Assembly (NCBI GenBank): GCA_021782655.1
Contig: JAJXUT010000002.1
Coordinates: 1-64,000, forward strand
DNA length: 64,000 bases
Source of the DNA: Deltaproteobacteria bacterium
Lineage (GTDB): Bacteria > Desulfobacterota > Desulfobulbia > Desulfobulbales > VMSU01
Reading direction: 5' to 3'
The notes beneath the pieces are model-generated. The model saw only the letters and a list, made by a program, of their open reading frames with translations, did no database searches and had not been told where the DNA came from. The position numbers and the translations under genes were made by a program. Positions 1-11,091 of this stretch are shown in pieces. How positions within the stretch are numbered: the first letter of the stretch is position 1; each line of letters starts with the position of its first letter.

Positions 1-22
1 GAAAAAACTCGGGTACCTTTCT

Positions 23-47
23 CCGGCTGCCTATGAGCGCCGGTTTT
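23..47 (+). terminator. weak possible intrinsic terminator
   Basis: CCGGC and GCCGG can pair around an 11-base loop and are followed by TTTT. It could end a plus-strand gene lying left of the window. The stem is only 5 bp, so this is a weak call. Confidence 0.25.
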
Positions 48-104
48 ATCAACTGCAAAAAGCTACGTAGAATTTTCGTGTCCACTATTGACGACCCACC
101 TCAT

Positions 105-114
105 GGGGGGGGGG
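105..114. repeat. ten-base G homopolymer
   Basis: A run of ten consecutive G lies in the non-coding left end of the window. Such tracts are prone to slippage and to sequencing error. No reading frame is convincingly tied to it here. Confidence 0.6.
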
Positions 115-165
115 CAAGTCTTGGAATAAGACACCAAGGACGTTATCTGCCGCCGCGTCCAGGAC

Positions 166-201
166 AAAAAAAAGGCCCGCCGCTGGTGAAAGCGACGGGC
201 C
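166..201 (-). terminator. intrinsic terminator of the VWA-OmpA gene
   Basis: On the minus strand GGCCCGTCGCT pairs with AGCGGCGGGCC around a short loop and runs into eight T residues. It sits about 30 bases past the stop codon of the minus-strand lipoprotein gene and should end that transcript. Confidence 0.8.
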
Positions 202-232
202 TCCTGATGGCGCGAAAAAAGCGCCTATGCTT

Positions 233-1357
233 TTACTCCTGATAGGTGAAGGTGGCGAACACCCGGCGGTTCTCCTGCCGGCCCTCCTTGGTCTTATTGC
301 TGGCCACCGGCTTGGTCTTGCCGTAGGAGATGGCGGTCAGCCGGGAGGAGTCGATATCGGAGAAGTGCTTGAGCAGGAAGGCCCGCACCGCGTCGGCCCG
401 GCGCTGTCCGAGCTTTAGGTTATACTTCTCGGAGCCGATGCCGTCGGTATGGCCTTCCAGGTTGATGGTGTGGTGGGGGTGCTTGCGGACGAACTCGCCG
501 AACTTGAGCAACTCCGGATAGTACTGAGACTTAATGTTCGCCTTGTCGAAGTCGAACTCCACCTTGAGATCGACGGTGAAGCACTTGGGCTCGACGGCCA
601 TCGGGGCCGGGGCCGGGGCCGGCTTGGCGACCGCCGGGGCCTTCTTCAGGAACACCTTCTCGACAAAATCCGCCATGCCGGAGGCGCTGCCCACCTTCTG
701 CTCGTCGGTGGCGAACCCGCAGCCGCTGCTCTTGGCGATGGCCTCCATGTTGGCCCGGCCCGTGGGATCGTCGCCGATTAAGATGGGATAGACGCAGACC
801 CGATCCTGGTACTTGGCCTTCAACTCCTTGACCGCGGCGGTGGAGGGGCCGTCCACGTTCTCCAGGCCGTCGCTGATCAGGATGACCGCGATGTCGCCTT
901 GGGTCTTACTCAGGTCGGCCTTGGAGAGGTCGATGGCCGGGGACATGGGGGTAAGCCCGCCGGTGCAGTGAAATTCCTTGATCGCCTTGCCCAGGCCGGA
1001 CTGATTATAGGAGGTCATCCCGTACTGCAAGGCGCTGCCGTCGGCCAGGGAATACTGGCGGGGGCCAAAGGCCCGCAGCCCGGACTGGAGCTTGAGGCTG
1101 GCGGGGATGGTGTCGTTCATGTTGGTGGCCACCAGCTTGGCCTTCTCGATCTTGCTCTGCCACTTGTTATCGGCATACATGGACGAGGAGTCGTCCAGCA
1201 GCACGATGAAGTTGTCCACCTTCTGCACGTACTCGCCGCTGGTCACCTTGCTGTTTAAGTCGGTGGGGCTGAAGGGCGCGCCCACGTTCTTGTTGGCGCA
1301 GGCGGTAGCCAGCGCGGCCATGCAAATCGCCATCATAAACTGCATTAGTCTTTTCAT
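233..1357 (-). CDS. VWA domain and OmpA-family peptidoglycan-binding lipoprotein
   Basis: This is a 374-residue predicted lipoprotein. Its signal peptide ends in a lipobox-like LATAC, placing the lipidated Cys at residue 20. A von Willebrand A domain follows, with a MIDAS-type DDSSS near residues 55-59. An Ala/Pro-rich linker leads to a C-terminal OmpA domain (about 257-374) with the peptidoglycan-binding pattern EGHTDGIGS. The ORF track start lies 55 codons upstream; the start chosen here has AAAGGAGAG just before it and begins a proper signal peptide. By family, the OmpA domain should anchor to the cell wall while the VWA domain binds a metal ion and a partner protein. The partner is unknown. 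It lies downstream of an MscS gene on the same strand and ends at a strong terminator. Confidence 0.85.
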   Translation of the reverse strand: MKRLMQFMMAICMAALATACANKNVGAPFSPTDLNSKVTSGEYVQKVDNFIVLLDDSSSMYADNKWQSKIEKAKLVATNMNDTIPASLKLQSGLRAFGPRQYSLADGSALQYGMTSYNQSGLGKAIKEFHCTGGLTPMSPAIDLSKADLSKTQGDIAVILISDGLENVDGPSTAAVKELKAKYQDRVCVYPILIGDDPTGRANMEAIAKSSGCGFATDEQKVGSASGMADFVEKVFLKKAPAVAKPAPAPAPMAVEPKCFTVDLKVEFDFDKANIKSQYYPELLKFGEFVRKHPHHTINLEGHTDGIGSEKYNLKLGQRRADAVRAFLLKHFSDIDSSRLTAISYGKTKPVASNKTKEGRQENRRVFATFTYQE

Positions 1358-1531
1358 CCCTTGCTCTCCTTTCAAATTATTTTTATCCCTTAAGCCGGCC
1401 CGCCCCTTCTCCTTGAAACCCCACAAGGCGCCCGGCCCCACCTCCCTGACGGCGCGTCGGTTAGCCGCCGCCTTAAGCCTCCATATTACTCTCGCCAGGG
1501 GCCGATTGCAAACAAATATCAAATCAATGGC

Positions 1532-2353
1532 TCACCTGGACGGCTCGCGGTCGAGAAATACCCGCACCTCCTGCTGGGGGAAGGGGATGCTAATGCCAGC
1601 CTGCTCCAGGGCGGTCTTGATCCCCTCGATCAGGCTGGACCTGGCCTTAAGATAATCCTCGGTCTTTACCCAGACCCGACAGGCCAGGTTGACGCTGCTC
1701 TCGGCGAGCTCGACGACCAGAATGGCCGGGGCGGGCTCCTTAAGCGCCAGGGGCTCGGCCTCCACCACAGTGGCCAGCACCTCCTTTGCCCGCCGCAAGT
1801 CGTCCTGGTAGCCGACGCCGATGGTCAGATCCACCCGCCGGAGAGGATGGGCGCAGGCGTTGGTGATGATGCCGTTGACAATGCTGCTGTTGGGCACGAT
1901 GATCTTCTGGTTATCCACCGTGGCCAGTTCGGTATTAAAGAGGGAGATCTCCCGCACCTCGCCCGAGACCCCGGCGGCGGTGATGAAATCGCCGATCTTG
2001 AAGGGCCTGAAAAGCACCAGCATGGCCCCGGCTGACAGGTGGCTCAGGGAGTCCTTGAGGGCCAGGCCCACCGCCAGGCCGGCGGCGCCGATCACGGTCA
2101 GGAAGGAGGAGGTGTCCACCCCCAGTTGACGCAGGCTGGTGATCAACACCACGATGAGCAAGGCATTGAAGATCACCGGCCGCAGGAACTTGACCAGGGT
2201 GGGCTCCACCCCGTTGGTCTCCAGCAGCCGGGCCACGATCCGGGCCACCCAGTTGGCGAGCCAACGCCCGGCGAAAAAGACGATCCCCGCCGCCGCCACC
2301 TTGGGCAGGTAGGCGGTGAGCAGGAGGGAGAGGGTTTTCAAATGTTCGTTCAC
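1532..2353 (-). CDS. small-conductance mechanosensitive channel, MscS family
   Basis: This is a 273-residue MscS-type channel that would release solutes from the cytoplasm on hypo-osmotic shock. Hydrophobic segments fill the first 110 residues. The pore-lining helix has the Gly/Ala-rich pattern GAAGLAVGLALKD, followed by the beta-domain signature FRPFKIGDFI and IIVPNSSIVNG. The length is close to that of E. coli MscS. The start is GTG, with AGGAGG seven bases upstream. The gene precedes the VWA-OmpA lipoprotein on the same strand with a 174-base gap, so co-transcription is possible but not certain. The exact subfamily (MscS versus YnaI-like) cannot be settled by eye. Confidence 0.88.
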   Translation of the reverse strand: MNEHLKTLSLLLTAYLPKVAAAGIVFFAGRWLANWVARIVARLLETNGVEPTLVKFLRPVIFNALLIVVLITSLRQLGVDTSSFLTVIGAAGLAVGLALKDSLSHLSAGAMLVLFRPFKIGDFITAAGVSGEVREISLFNTELATVDNQKIIVPNSSIVNGIITNACAHPLRRVDLTIGVGYQDDLRRAKEVLATVVEAEPLALKEPAPAILVVELAESSVNLACRVWVKTEDYLKARSSLIEGIKTALEQAGISIPFPQQEVRVFLDREPSR

Positions 2354-2708
2354 GGCGCCTCCTGGTTGATGGTTGAGGGATGAGCCAGGCGCAACTTATC
2401 CCCCTCCGGCCCCCTCTGGCAACGCCTTTTATGCCAGCACCCTCAGGCGGCCCCCAAACCGGCCTTACCACTCGGCCCTCTCGCCAATCGGACTTTTTTC
2501 GACGCCCTGAAATTTTATTACCTAAAAGCTGCCCATCCTGCTAGTATTTTACCATATGATCGCCCCACGCCGTGACCTCCACCTTCTCCAAGCCGTCAAG
2601 TAGGAATAACCTCAAGCCATACCCCTAACGGCAGAGGCATTAAGGAGCGATAAGAGTAGTTGGAAGTTGTCCAAACTATTTCCGCACGGCTTCTAAACAA
2701 GGACCTCC
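2354..2708. other. divergent intergenic region, possible operator
   Basis: This stretch separates the minus-strand mscS gene from the plus-strand sensor kinase and should hold both promoters. No clear sigma70 pair was found. Near 2657-2678 the imperfect palindrome TAGTTGGA/TCCAAACTA sits about 30 bases before the kinase start and could be an operator. No coding frame is supported. Confidence 0.35.
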
Positions 2709-4271
2709 ATGCCCGCAGCCCCCCCCGAAGGCCAGCCGCCCCTCTTCCCCTTCCGGGGCCGACATCTGACCCGGACGCTGTTGATCGCCCTCCTGGTCTC
2801 GGCCCTGGCCGGGCTCATCATGTTCTACATCACCAGGGCCTATGTCATCTTCCAGGCGGAGAGAAACGTCGAAAACCTGCTGCTCTCCCAACGCGCCATC
2901 CACCTCTACGTCCAGCGCGACATGCACCCCGCCCTCTACCGTTATCAGGCCAAGGGTGAGCTATCCAAGGACTTCTACGCCCCGGAGCTCTTCAGTTCCT
3001 CCTACATCGTGCGGGTACAGCACGTCTTCTACAACCAGGCCCGGCTCAAGGCCGGCCTGCCGGAGGTGTACTACAAGCTGGCGGCGGACAACCCCAGAAA
3101 CCCGGTCAACCGGGCCGATCCCCAGGAGGAAGGGTTGATCCGGCGCTTCAACCAGGATCGCTCCCTGACCCATTACGCCCAAATCGTCGAGGAGAACGGC
3201 AAGCGCTACCTCTTCTACGCCGTCCCCTTTCTGGCCAACGAGAAGCGCTGCCTGAAATGCCATGGCCGGCGGGAAGACGCCCCCCGGCAGCTTCAGGAAC
3301 GCTATCCCGGCCAGGGCGGCTTCAACGAGACGGTGGGCCGCATCCGGGCCATCGAATCGATCAAGGCGCCCCTGGCCGAGGAATACCGGGTGATGACCGT
3401 GGTCACCGGTGCCCTGCTGGCCGGAGTACTGACCATCGTCGGGCTCTTCATCTTCAGCCGCAGCCTGCAACGCACCGTGGGCGAGCGCACCGAGGAACTG
3501 GTGATTGAGAATCAGGGCCGGCTAAGGGTCGAGGAGGAACTGCGGCAACTCAATCAGGAACTGGAACAACGGGTGGCGGAACGCACCGCCCAACTTGAGG
3601 CCGCCAACCAGGAACTGGACAGCTTCGCCTACTCGGTGAGCCACGACCTGCGCGCCCCGCTGCGGGGAATCAACGGCTTCGGCGCCGCCCTGCTCGAAGA
3701 CTACGGCCCGGCCTTGGACGAAGAGGCCCGGATGTACGTCGAGCGGATTCAAGCCGGCTGCGTGCGGATGGGGGAACTGATCGACGACCTGCTCAAGATG
3801 TCGCGCCTGTCCCGGGGGGAGCTCAACCGGCAACCGGTCGATCTCTCCCGCCTGGCCGCCGAGATCATGGCGGAGCTGCAAAACGCCACCCCCGAGCGGC
3901 GGGCCAAGGTGCACATCGAGGAAGGCCTCCGCGCCAACGCCGATCCGGTGCTCATCCGGTCGGTGCTGGAAAACCTGCTCGGCAACGCCTGGAAATTCAC
4001 CGCCCAGGTCGAGGAGGCGGCAATCAGCTTCGGCAAGACCGAGGAGAACGGGGTGATCACCTACCACCTCCGGGACAATGGGGCCGGTTTCGACATGCGG
4101 CACGCGGACAAGCTGTTTGCCGTCTTCCAGCGCCTGCACTCGCCGGGCGAGTTCGAGGGCATCGGCATCGGGCTGGCCACCGTGCAGCGGATCATCCACC
4201 GTCACGGAGGCCGAATCTGGGCTCAGGCCGCCCCTGGCCAAGGGGCAAGCTTCTTTTTCACCCTGGGCTGA
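2709..4271 (+). CDS. membrane sensor histidine kinase with heme-type DUF3365-like domain
   Basis: This is a 520-residue sensor kinase. A transmembrane helix near residues 20-41 is followed by a periplasmic region of about 170 residues ending in CLKCH (Cys181-His185). CLKCH is a c-type heme attachment motif, and its setting resembles the DUF3365 (Tll0287-like) sensor domain. A second membrane helix lies near 225-248, then a coiled coil and a phytochrome-type HisKA with SHDLRAPLRGI. The ATPase domain has NLLGNAWKF, DNGAGF and GIGIGLATVQ. It is likely a redox or ligand sensor; the heme ligand and signal are inference. The response regulator gene starts 51 bases downstream, so the two probably form a pair. 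A poor ribosome binding site leaves the start slightly uncertain. Confidence 0.85.
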   Translation: MPAAPPEGQPPLFPFRGRHLTRTLLIALLVSALAGLIMFYITRAYVIFQAERNVENLLLSQRAIHLYVQRDMHPALYRYQAKGELSKDFYAPELFSSSYIVRVQHVFYNQARLKAGLPEVYYKLAADNPRNPVNRADPQEEGLIRRFNQDRSLTHYAQIVEENGKRYLFYAVPFLANEKRCLKCHGRREDAPRQLQERYPGQGGFNETVGRIRAIESIKAPLAEEYRVMTVVTGALLAGVLTIVGLFIFSRSLQRTVGERTEELVIENQGRLRVEEELRQLNQELEQRVAERTAQLEAANQELDSFAYSVSHDLRAPLRGINGFGAALLEDYGPALDEEARMYVERIQAGCVRMGELIDDLLKMSRLSRGELNRQPVDLSRLAAEIMAELQNATPERRAKVHIEEGLRANADPVLIRSVLENLLGNAWKFTAQVEEAAISFGKTEENGVITYHLRDNGAGFDMRHADKLFAVFQRLHSPGEFEGIGIGLATVQRIIHRHGGRIWAQAAPGQGASFFFTLG

Positions 4272-4322
4272 GGCCCCTTCCCCCAAGTCATACAACCAGT
4301 ACCCGTCAACCACGAGGAAACC

Positions 4323-4760
4323 ATGGGCAAGAAACGACACATCCTGTTGGTGGAAGACAACCCCGACGACGAGCTGCTCACCATCCGGGCCCTCAAGAAG
4401 AAGAACGTCTTAAACGAGATCGTGGTGGCCCGCGATGGCCAGGAGGCCCTAGACTACCTGTTCGGCGAGGGGCGACACGCGGGCCAGGGGCGAACGCCGC
4501 CGGAGATCGTGCTCCTGGACCTCAACCTGCCCAAGGTGAGCGGCCTGGAGGTGCTCCGCCAGATCCGGGCCAACCCCGCCACCCGGCTGCTGCCGGTGAT
4601 CATCCTCACCACCTCCGACGAGGAGAGCGACCGGATGAGTTCCTACGAACGGGGGGCCAACAGCTATATCAGAAAGCCGGTCGATTTCGGCCAGTTCGGG
4701 GAGGCCATCGAGCAGCTAGGCCTCTACTGGCTGGTGCTGAACCGGGGGCCCAAGGATTAG
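4323..4760 (+). CDS. single-domain response regulator (Rcp1/CheY-like)
   Basis: This is a 145-residue stand-alone receiver domain. VEDNPDDE holds the acidic pocket, LLDLNLPK the phospho-acceptor Asp (near residue 63), and RKPVDF the conserved Lys. The insertion EALDYLFGEG is typical of Rcp1-like regulators that accept phosphate from phytochrome-type kinases. This matches the kinase type encoded just upstream. There is no output domain, so it probably acts by protein contact or as a relay. The next gene starts 3 bases after its stop codon, which indicates an operon. Confidence 0.9.
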   Translation: MGKKRHILLVEDNPDDELLTIRALKKKNVLNEIVVARDGQEALDYLFGEGRHAGQGRTPPEIVLLDLNLPKVSGLEVLRQIRANPATRLLPVIILTTSDEESDRMSSYERGANSYIRKPVDFGQFGEAIEQLGLYWLVLNRGPKD

Positions 4761-4763
4761 GCC

Positions 4764-6698
<1,935 letters not shown>

Positions 6699-6779
6699 CT
6701 TTCCTCTTGCGCCCGACGCCCTTCCTCTTGTACCTTGCCTCTTTAACCTTGTCCCTTGAACCTGAAAAAGGAGAAAGAT

Positions 6780-7271
6780 ATGGCGGAATACGGCTGGAAA
6801 CCGGAGCTGGGGATGTCGCTCCTGGAAAAGATGAAGGCGGATCTGAAAACTGCGGTTCTGGGCCGCGACCCGGCGGCCCGGGACGCCATCCGCCAGGTGA
6901 TGAGCGAGTTTCCCAAGCTGACCGTGCCCCTGACCCTGGAAAGCGGCAAGAAGAGCTTCCGTTGCAAGCGGGAGGCCGAGATCACCAACGACGACATCCT
7001 GGGCCTGATCCAGGGCCTGGTGAAGTCCGAGAAGCTGGTGCTGGAGATCAAGAAGGAGGCGAGTTCCCCCTTCCTTACGGTGCTCTCCACCTACCTGCCT
7101 CGCCTGGCCAGCCGGGAAGAGATCGAGGCCTGGCTGGCGGCCAACATCGATTTTTCCAAACTCAAGGCCCCGGTGCAGGCCATGGGGCTGGTGATGAAGC
7201 ACTTCGGCAAGGCCGCCGACGGCGCCCTGGTCAAGGAGATCCTGGACGGCAGGCCAAAGGGCCTTGCCTAG
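6780..7271 (+). CDS. GatB/YqeY domain protein
   Basis: This is a 163-residue helical protein of the YqeY type, which resembles the tail domain of GatB, the tRNA amidotransferase subunit. The pattern includes LLEKMKADLKTAVLGRD at the N-terminus, a central Lys/Glu helical region, and AVQ-like and LVKEIL segments near the end. The molecular role of free-standing YqeY proteins is not well established. The ATG at 6780 is preferred over the ORF-track start because AAGGAG lies eight bases ahead of it. The stop codon overlaps the TTG start of hrpA by 8 bases, so translation may be coupled. Confidence 0.75.
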   Translation: MAEYGWKPELGMSLLEKMKADLKTAVLGRDPAARDAIRQVMSEFPKLTVPLTLESGKKSFRCKREAEITNDDILGLIQGLVKSEKLVLEIKKEASSPFLTVLSTYLPRLASREEIEAWLAANIDFSKLKAPVQAMGLVMKHFGKAADGALVKEILDGRPKGLA

Positions 7272-10200
7272 CCTCAATTACCCCCCGGAGCTGCCGATCA
7301 GCGGCCGGCGGGAGGAGATCGTCGCCGCCCTGAAGGCCCACCAGGTGCTGATCGTGGCCGGCGACACCGGCTCCGGCAAGACCACCCAGTTACCCAAGAT
7401 GTGCCTGGAGGCGGGCCTAGGCCGGGAGCGGATGATCGCCTGCACCCAGCCGCGCCGCATCGCCGCCACCTCGGTGGCCGCCCGGGTAGCGACGGAACTG
7501 GGCGAGGAGGGCCCGGCCCTGGTGGGCTACCGCATCCGCTTCGCCGACCACACCAGGGCCACCACCCGCATCAAATTCCTCACCGACGGCATGTTGCTGG
7601 CCGAGGCGGCGGGTGACCATCGCCTCTCCGCCTACGACGCGGTCATCATCGATGAGGCCCACGAGCGCAGCGTCAACATCGACTTCCTGCTCGGCATCCT
7701 CAAGCGGCTCTGCCCCCGGCGGCCCGAGCTCAAGATCATCATCTCCTCCGCCACCCTGGACACCGGCAAGTTCTCCCGCCACTTCGACCAGGCCCCGGTA
7801 ATCAACATCCCCGGCCAGACCTTTCCCGTGGAGGTGCGCTACCTTCCGGCCCCCGAGCAGGAGGAAGACTCCTCCCCGGTGGAACAGGCGGTGGCGGCCA
7901 CGCGCTTACTCATCCGCCAGCATCCGCCTGGCGATATCCTGGTGTTTATGGCTACCGAGCGTGACATACTGGAGACGGCGGAGCTGCTGCGGGCCGGGCC
8001 GGACGAGATCGAGGCGCTGCCGCTCTTTGGCCGCCTGTCCAGCCGGGAGCAGGCCCGAATCTTCGCCCCCTGCCCCTGGCGCAAGGTAGTGGTGGCGACC
8101 AACGTCGCCGAGACCTCGCTCACCGTGCCCGGCATCCGCTACGTGGTGGACAGCGGCCAGGCCCGGATCTCAAGCTACAGCCCCCGGGCCCGGACCACCA
8201 AGCTGCCGGTGCGGCCCATCTCCAAGGCCAGCGCCGACCAGCGCCGGGGCCGCTGCGGACGCCTGGGGCCAGGGCTCTGCCTTAGGCTGTACAGCGAGGA
8301 GGACTACCAGCGCCGCGAAGACTTCACCCCCCCGGAGATCGTGCGCGCCAACCTGGCCGAGGTCATCATGCGGATGCTCGACCTGCGGCTCGGGCTGCCC
8401 GGCGAGTTCCCCTTCCTCGACCCGCCCAACCCCAGGTCGATCAAGGACGGCCTGGCCCTGCTCAAGGAGCTGTCGGCGGTGGAGCTTAAGGAGGGCGAAG
8501 ACGGCCCGCAGCTCACCAAGCTAGGCCGGGCCATGGCCCGCCTGCCGCTTGACCCCTGTCTCTCCCGGATGATCCTGGAGGCCAGGGAACGAGGGGTGGC
8601 GGGGCCGGTGACGGTAATCGCCGCCGCCCTCTCCATCCAAGACCCCCGGCTCCGTCCCCCCGGCCAGGAGCAGGAGGCAGACCAGGCCCACCGCCGCTTC
8701 CTGGCCCCGGCCTCCGACTTCATCACCCTGCTCAACCTCTGGCGTCAGTATCACCAGGTGGCGGGCCAGGTGAGTCGCAACCGGCTCACGAGGTTCTGCC
8801 GCCAGAACTTCCTCTCCCCCCAGCGGATGCGGGAGTGGTGCGACATCCACCAGCAGATAGGCGCCGCCCTGGGCGGGAAGCGAGACGAGCCGGCGGGCGG
8901 CGACGAATTGCCGGCCGGCGAATCGGAGGCCATCCATCAGTCGATCCTCTGCGGCCTGCTTCGCAACATCGCGGTCAAGAAGGAGAAGAACCTCTACACC
9001 GCCGCCCTGGGCCGGGAGGTGATGGTCTTCCCCGGCTCCGGCCAGTTCAACCGGGCGGGCCAATGGCTGGTGGCGGCGGAAATGGTGGAGACCACCCGGC
9101 TCTACGCCCGCACCGTAGCCACCATCAACCCGGACTGGCTTAAGGCCATCGCCGGCCCCCTGTGCCGCTACTCCTACCGCGATCCCCACTGGGAGAAACG
9201 GCGCGGCCAGGTGGTGGCCTTCCAGAAGATCACCCTGTTCGGGCTGACCATCGCCAGCGGCCTCCGGGTCAACTACGGGCCCATCAACCCGGCGGAAAGC
9301 CGAGAAATATTCATTCAGACGGCCCTGGTCGAGGGCGAGATTGGCCGCGACCTCGACTTCCTAAGCCACAACCAACGGCTGCTCGAACGGGCGCGGGAGC
9401 TTGAGGAACGGCTACGGCGGCCGGTGGTGGACGACTACGCCCTCGCCGACTTCTACCAACGCCGCCTGCCGGAAGAGGTCCGGGACCTGGCGAGCCTTTC
9501 CCGCGCCCTGCCCCAGATAAAGACCAGCCTGCTGATGAGCGAAGACGACCTCCTAGGCCCGGACGGACGGGACGGGCAGGACTTCCCCGCCGAGCTGGCC
9601 GCCGGCCCCTTCCGCCTCGCCCTGTCCTACCGGTTCTCCCCTGGGGGCGGCGAGGACGGGGTGTCGGTGCTGATCCCCCAGGCGGCCAAGGCCCACCTCG
9701 ATCCGGCGGTTTTCGACTGGCTGGTGCCGGGTCTGCGGGAAGAAAAGGTGATCCTGCTCCTGCGCGCCCTGCCCAAGGCCACCCGCAAACGCCTGCTGCC
9801 GGTGGCCGAGACCGCGGCCCGCCTGCTCGACGGCCTGGCCCCCAGGGCCGGGGAATCGCTCACCCTGGCGCTCACCCGGCGGGTCAAAGAGCTTATGGGG
9901 TTCGACATCGCCCCTGGCGAGTGGCGGGAGGAGGAGCTACCCGACCATCTGCGGATGCGCCTCTGCCTGGTGGACGAGGAGGGCCGCACACTGATCGCCA
10001 GCCGCAACTTCGCGGAGTTATTCGCCTCCCGCGCCCCCCAGGCGGACGGCGGGGGCTTACCCCTGGCGCTCAGGAGGCGCTGGGAGCGGGAGGGGGTGAT
10101 CGACCTCAAGGATGGCCCGCCCCGGCGCCTGCCGATTCCCGGCCCGGACAGTACCCTTTCCGGCTACGCCTTTCCGGCCCTGGTCGAGACCGGGGAGCGC

Positions 10201-10998
10201 GGCCTGGGGATTCGCCTGTTCGCCAGCGAAGAAGAGGCCAAGGAGCAAGGCCGGGAGGGGTTGAAAGGCCTCTACGGCCAGCACCTGGAGGCCCAGATGC
10301 GGCGGCTGGCCAAGGATTTCGCCCTGACCCCCTCCGAGTGGCCCCTGTTCCAGTGGCTGGGCGGCATCAAGGAGGTGAACGCGGCCCTCCACGGCTTCCT
10401 GCTCGATCAGCTCCTGCTCCTGCGCCAGGGCCTGCCCAGTGGGGAGGAATTCGAGCGCCGGCTCCAGGAGCTGGCCGAGGGCGGCCTCTACCGGCGGGCG
10501 GACGAGCTCTTACGTGAGGTGCGGCTGCTGCTCCGGGAACGAAACGACACCGTCCAGCAGCTCAAAAAATTCCACGGCCTGGCCCCGAACTCACCCTTCA
10601 CTGAGCAGCGGTTCTCGGACTACGCCGGGGCCCTCAACCGCCTTCTGCCCTCGGATTTCCTAGACTCCTTCGACCTAGAGGCCATAAGACTCGCGCCCCG
10701 CTACCTGAAGGCCCTACGTCTGCGGGTGGAGCGGGCCCACGCCGACCCCGGACGGGATCAGGACAAGGGCCGGCGGCTGGCCGACTACCTCCGCCAGGCC
10801 GAGGAACTTAAGCAACAATGGGCCCAACTCGCCATCCCGGCCCGGCGGCAGGCGGCCTGGCCCCAGGTCAGGCAATTTTGCCACCTAGTGGATGAACTAT
10901 GGATCTCGGTCTTCGCCCCGGAGCTGAAGACCCTGCTACCGGTGTCCGTCAAACGCCTGGAACAGGCCTATCGGGAGGTGAGGGAGTCGCTCGTTTAA
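7264..10998 (+). CDS. hrpA: ATP-dependent RNA helicase HrpA
   Basis: This is a 1244-residue DEAH-box helicase close to the usual HrpA length. Walker A GDTGSGKTTQ is near residue 35, followed by DEAH in IIDEAHERS, motif III SATLD, and motif VI QRRGRCGR. Helicase-associated HA2 and OB-fold domains follow. The long C-terminal part matches the HrpA-specific DUF3418 region. HrpA unwinds RNA and acts on stalled ribosomes and mRNA processing in E. coli. The start is TTG and overlaps the end of the upstream YqeY-like gene. It is a housekeeping gene with no regulatory signal visible. Confidence 0.93.
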   Translation: MPSLNYPPELPISGRREEIVAALKAHQVLIVAGDTGSGKTTQLPKMCLEAGLGRERMIACTQPRRIAATSVAARVATELGEEGPALVGYRIRFADHTRATTRIKFLTDGMLLAEAAGDHRLSAYDAVIIDEAHERSVNIDFLLGILKRLCPRRPELKIIISSATLDTGKFSRHFDQAPVINIPGQTFPVEVRYLPAPEQEEDSSPVEQAVAATRLLIRQHPPGDILVFMATERDILETAELLRAGPDEIEALPLFGRLSSREQARIFAPCPWRKVVVATNVAETSLTVPGIRYVVDSGQARISSYSPRARTTKLPVRPISKASADQRRGRCGRLGPGLCLRLYSEEDYQRREDFTPPEIVRANLAEVIMRMLDLRLGLPGEFPFLDPPNPRSIKDGLALLKELSAVELKEGEDGPQLTKLGRAMARLPLDPCLSRMILEARERGVAGPVTVIAAALSIQDPRLRPPGQEQEADQAHRRFLAPASDFITLLNLWRQYHQVAGQVSRNRLTRFCRQNFLSPQRMREWCDIHQQIGAALGGKRDEPAGGDELPAGESEAIHQSILCGLLRNIAVKKEKNLYTAALGREVMVFPGSGQFNRAGQWLVAAEMVETTRLYARTVATINPDWLKAIAGPLCRYSYRDPHWEKRRGQVVAFQKITLFGLTIASGLRVNYGPINPAESREIFIQTALVEGEIGRDLDFLSHNQRLLERARELEERLRRPVVDDYALADFYQRRLPEEVRDLASLSRALPQIKTSLLMSEDDLLGPDGRDGQDFPAELAAGPFRLALSYRFSPGGGEDGVSVLIPQAAKAHLDPAVFDWLVPGLREEKVILLLRALPKATRKRLLPVAETAARLLDGLAPRAGESLTLALTRRVKELMGFDIAPGEWREEELPDHLRMRLCLVDEEGRTLIASRNFAELFASRAPQADGGGLPLALRRRWEREGVIDLKDGPPRRLPIPGPDSTLSGYAFPALVETGERGLGIRLFASEEEAKEQGREGLKGLYGQHLEAQMRRLAKDFALTPSEWPLFQWLGGIKEVNAALHGFLLDQLLLLRQGLPSGEEFERRLQELAEGGLYRRADELLREVRLLLRERNDTVQQLKKFHGLAPNSPFTEQRFSDYAGALNRLLPSDFLDSFDLEAIRLAPRYLKALRLRVERAHADPGRDQDKGRRLADYLRQAEELKQQWAQLAIPARRQAAWPQVRQFCHLVDELWISVFAPELKTLLPVSVKRLEQAYREVRESLV

Positions 10999-11013
10999 CA
11001 CCTAAATTTACCC

Positions 11014-11042
11014 TTTATCGGCCCGTGTTTTTTGCCTATAAT
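11014..11042 (+). promoter_or_regulatory. possible sigma70 promoter of the kinase cluster
   Basis: A perfect TATAAT (11037-11042) lies 17 bases from TTTATC, which is a weak -35. It falls in the 93-base gap between hrpA and the next kinase and would give a leader of about 45 bases to the ATG at 11092. It would drive the second signalling cluster. Confidence 0.5.
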
Positions 11043-11091
11043 TATTTTTAGATACTTAGGCCGTCGCCCAGAGCCCCACTACCGAGATCCC

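Noticed and set aside
2660-2959. ORF overlapping the start of the heme-type kinase
   Set aside because: It lies in another frame of a well-supported gene and has Pro/Arg-rich shadow composition.
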